This document shows positions 60,895 through 64,000 of a DNA stretch of 64,000 nt, in pieces (the stretch's first letter is position 1; every line of letters begins with the position of its first letter). The notes under the pieces were generated by a model. The model was given only the letters and a program-made list of their open reading frames with translations, was not told the DNA's origin and ran no database searches. The stretch covers positions 56,983-120,982 of the forward strand of contig NZ_AUIF01000036.1 in NCBI RefSeq assembly GCF_000423565.1, read 5' to 3'. This DNA comes from Runella zeae DSM 19591. GTDB taxonomy: Bacteria; Bacteroidota; Bacteroidia; Cytophagales; Spirosomataceae. Position numbers and translations under genes: made by a program.

Positions 60895-62038
60895 CCGCTG
60901 TATTTTTCATTTTCATTAGCAACGAATATGCCCCTTTGACCACAATGTTTTTATTAGACAGATCAGTATCCGATATGATTTCGGTAAACTTGTTTTGAGT
61001 AGTACCTACCCGCACTTCCTTCATCTCGTACTGCTTGTTTTCGTTGGCAATAAAGATGTAGTTTTTGCTCTCAAAATTGACAATTGCTTCAACGGGCAGC
61101 ACACTCGACTGCTTGCTTTGCACTTCTATATCAGCATTCATGAACATACCAGGCAACAGAGTTTTATCGTAATTTAAGAAAGTGCAGTGTACATCAACGC
61201 TCCTGTTGTCTGAAAAATCCCTACCAATCAATTTAATTTTGCAGGGATATTTTCGGTCGGGGTTGGTGTTGGTGTAAGCGGATATAGATTGCCCGATGGC
61301 CAATTTATTGACATCTTTTTCAAAAATAGTGAGTGCCAATTGGATGTCTGCGGGGTTTACCAATTCAAAAAGCACATCCGTCGGACTTACAAATTTGCCC
61401 ATATTGACGTTTACTTTGGATACATACCCGTTGATAGGTGAGTAAATAAAGATGCTTTTCGAGATTTTATTAACATCCAACGTAGCGGGATTGATGCCAA
61501 TCAGCTTTAATCTTTCTTCCAACGATTTTATCAAAATGTTTTGTGAAAGATAGGTCGCTTTGGCTTGCTCAAATACTTTATCGCTACTGGATTTACTTAG
61601 GTTTAATTCTTTTTGCCGTTCAAATTCCTTCTCGTTGTAACTGAATTGGGCTTTTGCCGTCAGGTAATCTTGCTGAATCTGGATAAATTGTTGGTCTTCT
61701 ACCGTCGCAATTACTTGCCCTTTGCTGACGTACATTCCTTCCAGCAATTTCATAGACTTTAAATAGCCACCCAATGGAACACTCACCGACACCATGCTTT
61801 GGGGCGGCACGTCTATTCTGCCACTGACTTTCAAGGTCGTGGCAATTTGCTTTTGTTCAATTTTGCCGATTTCGATACCCGCAGTTTTCATTTGAGCATC
61901 GGTTAGAGCCGTGTTGTTTTCTACCACAGGGGTTTGGGCTTCTTCCTCCACTTTGGCTTCATTTGGGCCGCAACTTGCCATAAACAAAAGGCAAAAAGAA
62001 AATAGCCATTGCCTATTCAGGGATTTTATATTTCTCAT
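60887..62038 (-). CDS. CzcB/CusB-type RND periplasmic adaptor
   Basis: A 383-residue lipoprotein (MASCGPNEAK). It has the adaptor architecture: TLKVSGRIDVPPQSMVSVSV, LEGMYVSKGQVIATVEDQQF (lipoyl-like), a helical hairpin at residues about 115-185, a beta-barrel, and a C-terminal domain with VVKGAYSLLMKM. No His-rich metal tail is seen. It belongs to the minus-strand cluster with an anchor protein, HupE and a TolC fragment. The RND pump that should belong to it is not in the window. It overlaps the MFS gene by 8 bases. Confidence 0.87.
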   Translation of the reverse strand: MRNIKSLNRQWLFSFCLLFMASCGPNEAKVEEEAQTPVVENNTALTDAQMKTAGIEIGKIEQKQIATTLKVSGRIDVPPQSMVSVSVPLGGYLKSMKLLEGMYVSKGQVIATVEDQQFIQIQQDYLTAKAQFSYNEKEFERQKELNLSKSSSDKVFEQAKATYLSQNILIKSLEERLKLIGINPATLDVNKISKSIFIYSPINGYVSKVNVNMGKFVSPTDVLFELVNPADIQLALTIFEKDVNKLAIGQSISAYTNTNPDRKYPCKIKLIGRDFSDNRSVDVHCTFLNYDKTLLPGMFMNADIEVQSKQSSVLPVEAIVNFESKNYIFIANENKQYEMKEVRVGTTQNKFTEIISDTDLSNKNIVVKGAYSLLMKMKNTADE

Positions 62039-62080
62039 TTGGATGTTCCTTTAAGTTGATAATCGTTTTGTGGCTTCCAC

Positions 62081-62731
62081 TCAATGACTGTGTTGATCTT
62101 CAATCATTTGATACTCGCCTTTTACGTGCAGGTTTACAATAATCTCTTCATTGGTTCTATTTTTAAAATACCAACCATGCTTTCCTTCATAAGGAGCAAT
62201 AAAAGAGCCTGCCAAGTTGTTAGAATTCCCAACGGTGTAGCTTTCGTAATAGCCCGAGTTTTTGGCAGCATTTTCTTTTACGTCGCCGTGCAAATCAAAA
62301 AACAAAATGCCTTTATCGGTTTTCCAGTCGTATTTTACCTGCCCGTGTTTTAAAACCAATATCTTATATTCCAGCCCTTTACCAGCGGGAACGGCAATTT
62401 TTACGCTATCCATTCGGCTCTCATATTGTTGGGCCGGGGCGGGGAGTTCGGCTTCTTTTGGTTTGGGAGTTTTAGCGTCCGAACCAAGTTCTGCCAATAA
62501 AAAATTAGAAGGCGGCAGTTCGACCCCATTGGTTTGTGTGGCTTTTGCCTCTGTGACTTGATGGCTTACATACAGCCTCGAAAAGCCCAGTATTTTACCT
62601 AAACCTGTGTAATCTTTGCCGTATTGGGCAGGTAAAACCGCTACCACACCTATTACTACGGCTGAAATCAACGCTAAAAGGGTAGCGTTTTTTATTTGTT
62701 TTGCACTTAAATTGGGTTGTGAATTATGCAT
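62081..62731 (-). CDS. transmembrane anchor protein of metal-efflux cluster
   Basis: A 216-residue protein with a single N-terminal membrane helix (NATLLALISAVVIGVVAVLP, about residues 16-35) and a periplasmic domain. The latter contains IAVPAGKGLEYKILVLKHGQ, KGILFFDLHGDVKENA and HGWYFKNRTNEEIIVNLHVK, and ends in a His tail (EDQHSH). Genes of this type are found between HupE-like and adaptor genes in Bacteroidota and proteobacterial metal loci; the function is unknown. It lies 12 bases after the HupE gene. Confidence 0.75.
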   Translation of the reverse strand: MHNSQPNLSAKQIKNATLLALISAVVIGVVAVLPAQYGKDYTGLGKILGFSRLYVSHQVTEAKATQTNGVELPPSNFLLAELGSDAKTPKPKEAELPAPAQQYESRMDSVKIAVPAGKGLEYKILVLKHGQVKYDWKTDKGILFFDLHGDVKENAAKNSGYYESYTVGNSNNLAGSFIAPYEGKHGWYFKNRTNEEIIVNLHVKGEYQMIEDQHSH

Positions 62732-62743
62732 TTTTTTGTCGTT

Positions 62744-63436
62744 TTAAGCGTTGAAAAATCCTGTTAATTGAAAAATCATCAGCACAAAACCAGCCGTCAT
62801 TAGCAAAGTATTGGTAATGGTTGAAAACCGAGCGAACGAATTGTATTTCCGCCAAACACTGATGAAAATCAGCACAAAAAGCAGGGCCAGAAACTGTCCT
62901 ATTTCGACGCCGATATTGAAGCCGATGAGGTTGGTCAATAAGCCTTCTTTGTTGAAATTGAACTCTTGTAGTTTAGTAGCCAAACCCAAGCCATGAAACA
63001 ATCCAAAAATCAACACTGTCCCTTTTTGATTGGGCTGACTATGAAATATTTTCTCAAACCCGCCCAAATTATCAAACCCTTTATATACAATAGACAATGC
63101 AATGATGGCATCAATCAAGTAGGCGTTTACCTGCCAGTTGAGCAATACCCCCAAAAGTAGCGTGATACTGTGCCCGATGGTAAAAAAACTCACGTACAAC
63201 AGTATTTCTTTGGGCTTGTAAAGAAAGAAAATTACCCCTACCAAAAACAGTAGGTGGTCGTAGCCTGTAATCATGTGCTTGGCTCCGATGTACAAAAACG
63301 GCACAAAGGCCGTCCCGTTATTGTCCTTCAAAAATGCTTTGGTGATGTCATCTACCCCATGCGCAAATGCCGCTGAACAGACACACAGCAAGGCCAATGC
63401 CATCAGCAAAAGGCTTATTTTGGGTTTTATTTTCAT
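62744..63436 (-). CDS. HupE/UreJ-family membrane protein
   Basis: A 230-residue membrane protein. The N-terminal signal-like helix ends in AFAHGVDD, and FLYIGAKHMITGYDHLLFLV is the conserved HupE motif with its histidines. Next come FFTIGHSITLLLGVLLNWQV and FGLFHGLGLATKLQEFNFNK. The family is linked to Ni, Co or Cu uptake. In this cluster (adaptor, anchor, TolC) it may be a metal permease or sensor. Seven helices are visible, and the length is normal. The TolC-type gene ends 8 bases upstream. Confidence 0.85.
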   Translation of the reverse strand: MKIKPKISLLLMALALLCVCSAAFAHGVDDITKAFLKDNNGTAFVPFLYIGAKHMITGYDHLLFLVGVIFFLYKPKEILLYVSFFTIGHSITLLLGVLLNWQVNAYLIDAIIALSIVYKGFDNLGGFEKIFHSQPNQKGTVLIFGLFHGLGLATKLQEFNFNKEGLLTNLIGFNIGVEIGQFLALLFVLIFISVWRKYNSFARFSTITNTLLMTAGFVLMIFQLTGFFNA

Positions 63437-63443
63437 GTTTTCG

Positions 63444-63914
63444 TTAGTTATTGGTTAAAGAATTTAGGTAAATGATTGCTTCGTTTAATTTCCGCACCGC
63501 TTCGATGTAATTGCTCTGAATTTCGATGCTTTGATTGATCAACATGACCCATTCCAAGTAATTAATATCGCCATTGCCAAATTGTTTGTTGGCGGTAGTG
63601 GTGATTAACGCAGCGTTTTTCAAAGCCGATGTTTCAAAATACTGTATTGCCGCTTCGTTTTTCTGATACTGAACAAGGGCCGTTTTGTAGGCAGTTTCCA
63701 GATTTTTAAGATTCACCTCGTAGTCATTGGCTACGACCTGTTCATTGAATTTTGAAGCATTAATGAGGGCTTTTTGTCCATTCCTGAACAGCGGAATCCC
63801 CAGTCCTACCTGTACCGACTGAAAGCGGGGAACGCTGTTATATTCTTTGTTGTTTGCTCCTACACCTCTCATACTCATTATATTGTATCCAAGTATGAGG
63901 TTAGGCCTGATTAC
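63444..63914 (-). CDS. TolC-family outer membrane factor, 3' fragment
   Basis: The last 150 or so residues of an outer membrane efflux channel: RPNLILGYNIMSMRGVGANN, then RFQSVQVGLGIPLFRNGQKA, the C-terminal helices and AVRKLNEAIIYLNSLTNN. The homologous reading begins near 63911 and is cut off there; the sequence to the right (63915-64000) is a hairpin-bearing repeat. The first two thirds of the gene are missing, and the intact part may be non-functional. It is the 5'-most gene of the minus-strand efflux cluster, so the pump gene was probably next to it. Confidence 0.8.
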   Translation of the reverse strand, partial: VIRPNLILGYNIMSMRGVGANNKEYNSVPRFQSVQVGLGIPLFRNGQKALINASKFNEQVVANDYEVNLKNLETAYKTALVQYQKNEAAIQYFETSALKNAALITTTANKQFGNGDINYLEWVMLINQSIEIQSNYIEAVRKLNEAIIYLNSLTNN

Positions 63915-64000
63915 TGGACAAAAAGAATAAAAGCGATGTGAATCTTGTTAGAAATTTGTGAAAAAACTACAAGAACTTCATTCATCGCTTTTGGACAAAA
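63915..64000. repeat. hairpin-bearing element cutting the TolC gene at the window edge
   Basis: AAAAGCGATG at 63929-63938 and CATCGCTTTT at 63983-63992 pair; CTTGT/ACAAG inside add a second short stem. The pair is flanked by direct copies of TGGACAAAA (63915-63923 and 63992-64000). The minus strand also carries an open frame that runs in from beyond the window and ends at 63911 (...NKIHIAFILFVQ). It could be the end of a transposon or a repeat element. The window ends here, so the rest cannot be seen. Confidence 0.45.

Noticed and set aside
1..64000. tRNA, rRNA or replication-origin sequence
   Set aside because: No cloverleaf-like stretch, rRNA-like segment or DnaA-box cluster was recognised on reading through the gaps.

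Overview
This window is from a Bacteroidota bacterium, most likely a Cytophagales (Spirosoma/Runella-type) species. The grounds are a SusC/SusD pair with its ECF sigma and FecR anti-sigma factor, promoter elements of the TTG / TAnnTTTG type, weak Shine-Dalgarno signals and several Bacteroidota-specific families (DUF3347, DUF2911, HYC_CC_PP, DUF6660, CzcA-TolC fusions). The genus is inference. I saw no rRNA, tRNA or CRISPR array.

Left part (1-18.8 kb): the tail of an unknown gene, a secreted surface protein, a membrane fatty-acid-hydroxylase-family enzyme and a small zinc-finger protein. A deoC gene follows in an operon with a GntR/UTRA regulator, which has a perfect 32-bp palindrome at its start. 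Next comes a glycan and L-fucose locus: ECF sigma, FecR, SusC, SusD and a sulfatase, then a divergent AraC regulator, L-fuconate dehydratase, an SDR dehydrogenase, a sugar mutarotase and a FucP-type symporter. Together these suggest uptake of sulfated, fucose-containing glycan fragments and non-phosphorylative L-fucose breakdown. No glycoside hydrolase, fuconolactonase or final-step enzyme is in the window.

Bridge (18.8-21.3 kb): a small-protein/nucleotidyltransferase pair and a TetR regulator divergent from a second hydroxylase-family enzyme.

Right part (21.4-64 kb): a large heavy-metal resistance island. It holds a metal-sensing AraC-type regulator, a multicopper oxidase, a complete Cus-type RND system whose pump is split into two overlapping ORFs, two adaptors with metal-binding domains, small Cys/His-rich proteins, two DUF3347 proteins, MerT-like proteins, a helix-hairpin-helix/nuclease protein, an IS5-family insertion sequence, a CPH-type ATPase, a CzcA pump fused to a TolC-like domain, a ZIP-like transporter, a Zn/Cd-type ATPase, a Crp/Fnr regulator beside a third hydroxylase, a MerR-controlled cluster and a CopA/chaperone pair. 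The right end (59-64 kb, minus strand) is partly decayed: an adaptor remnant, a truncated chrB-like gene, a frameshifted MFS gene, then an intact adaptor, anchor protein, HupE and a TolC gene whose 5' part is cut off by a hairpin-bearing sequence at the window edge.

The strongest regulatory readings are a MerR-type operator inside an overlong 23-nt spacer upstream of merT, a dyad next to the -7 element of copA, and the GntR palindrome covering the predicted -33 element of gntR-deoC. The most unusual protein is the HhH plus PD-(D/E)XK-like nuclease translationally coupled to a small GDCCVxC protein inside the metal island.
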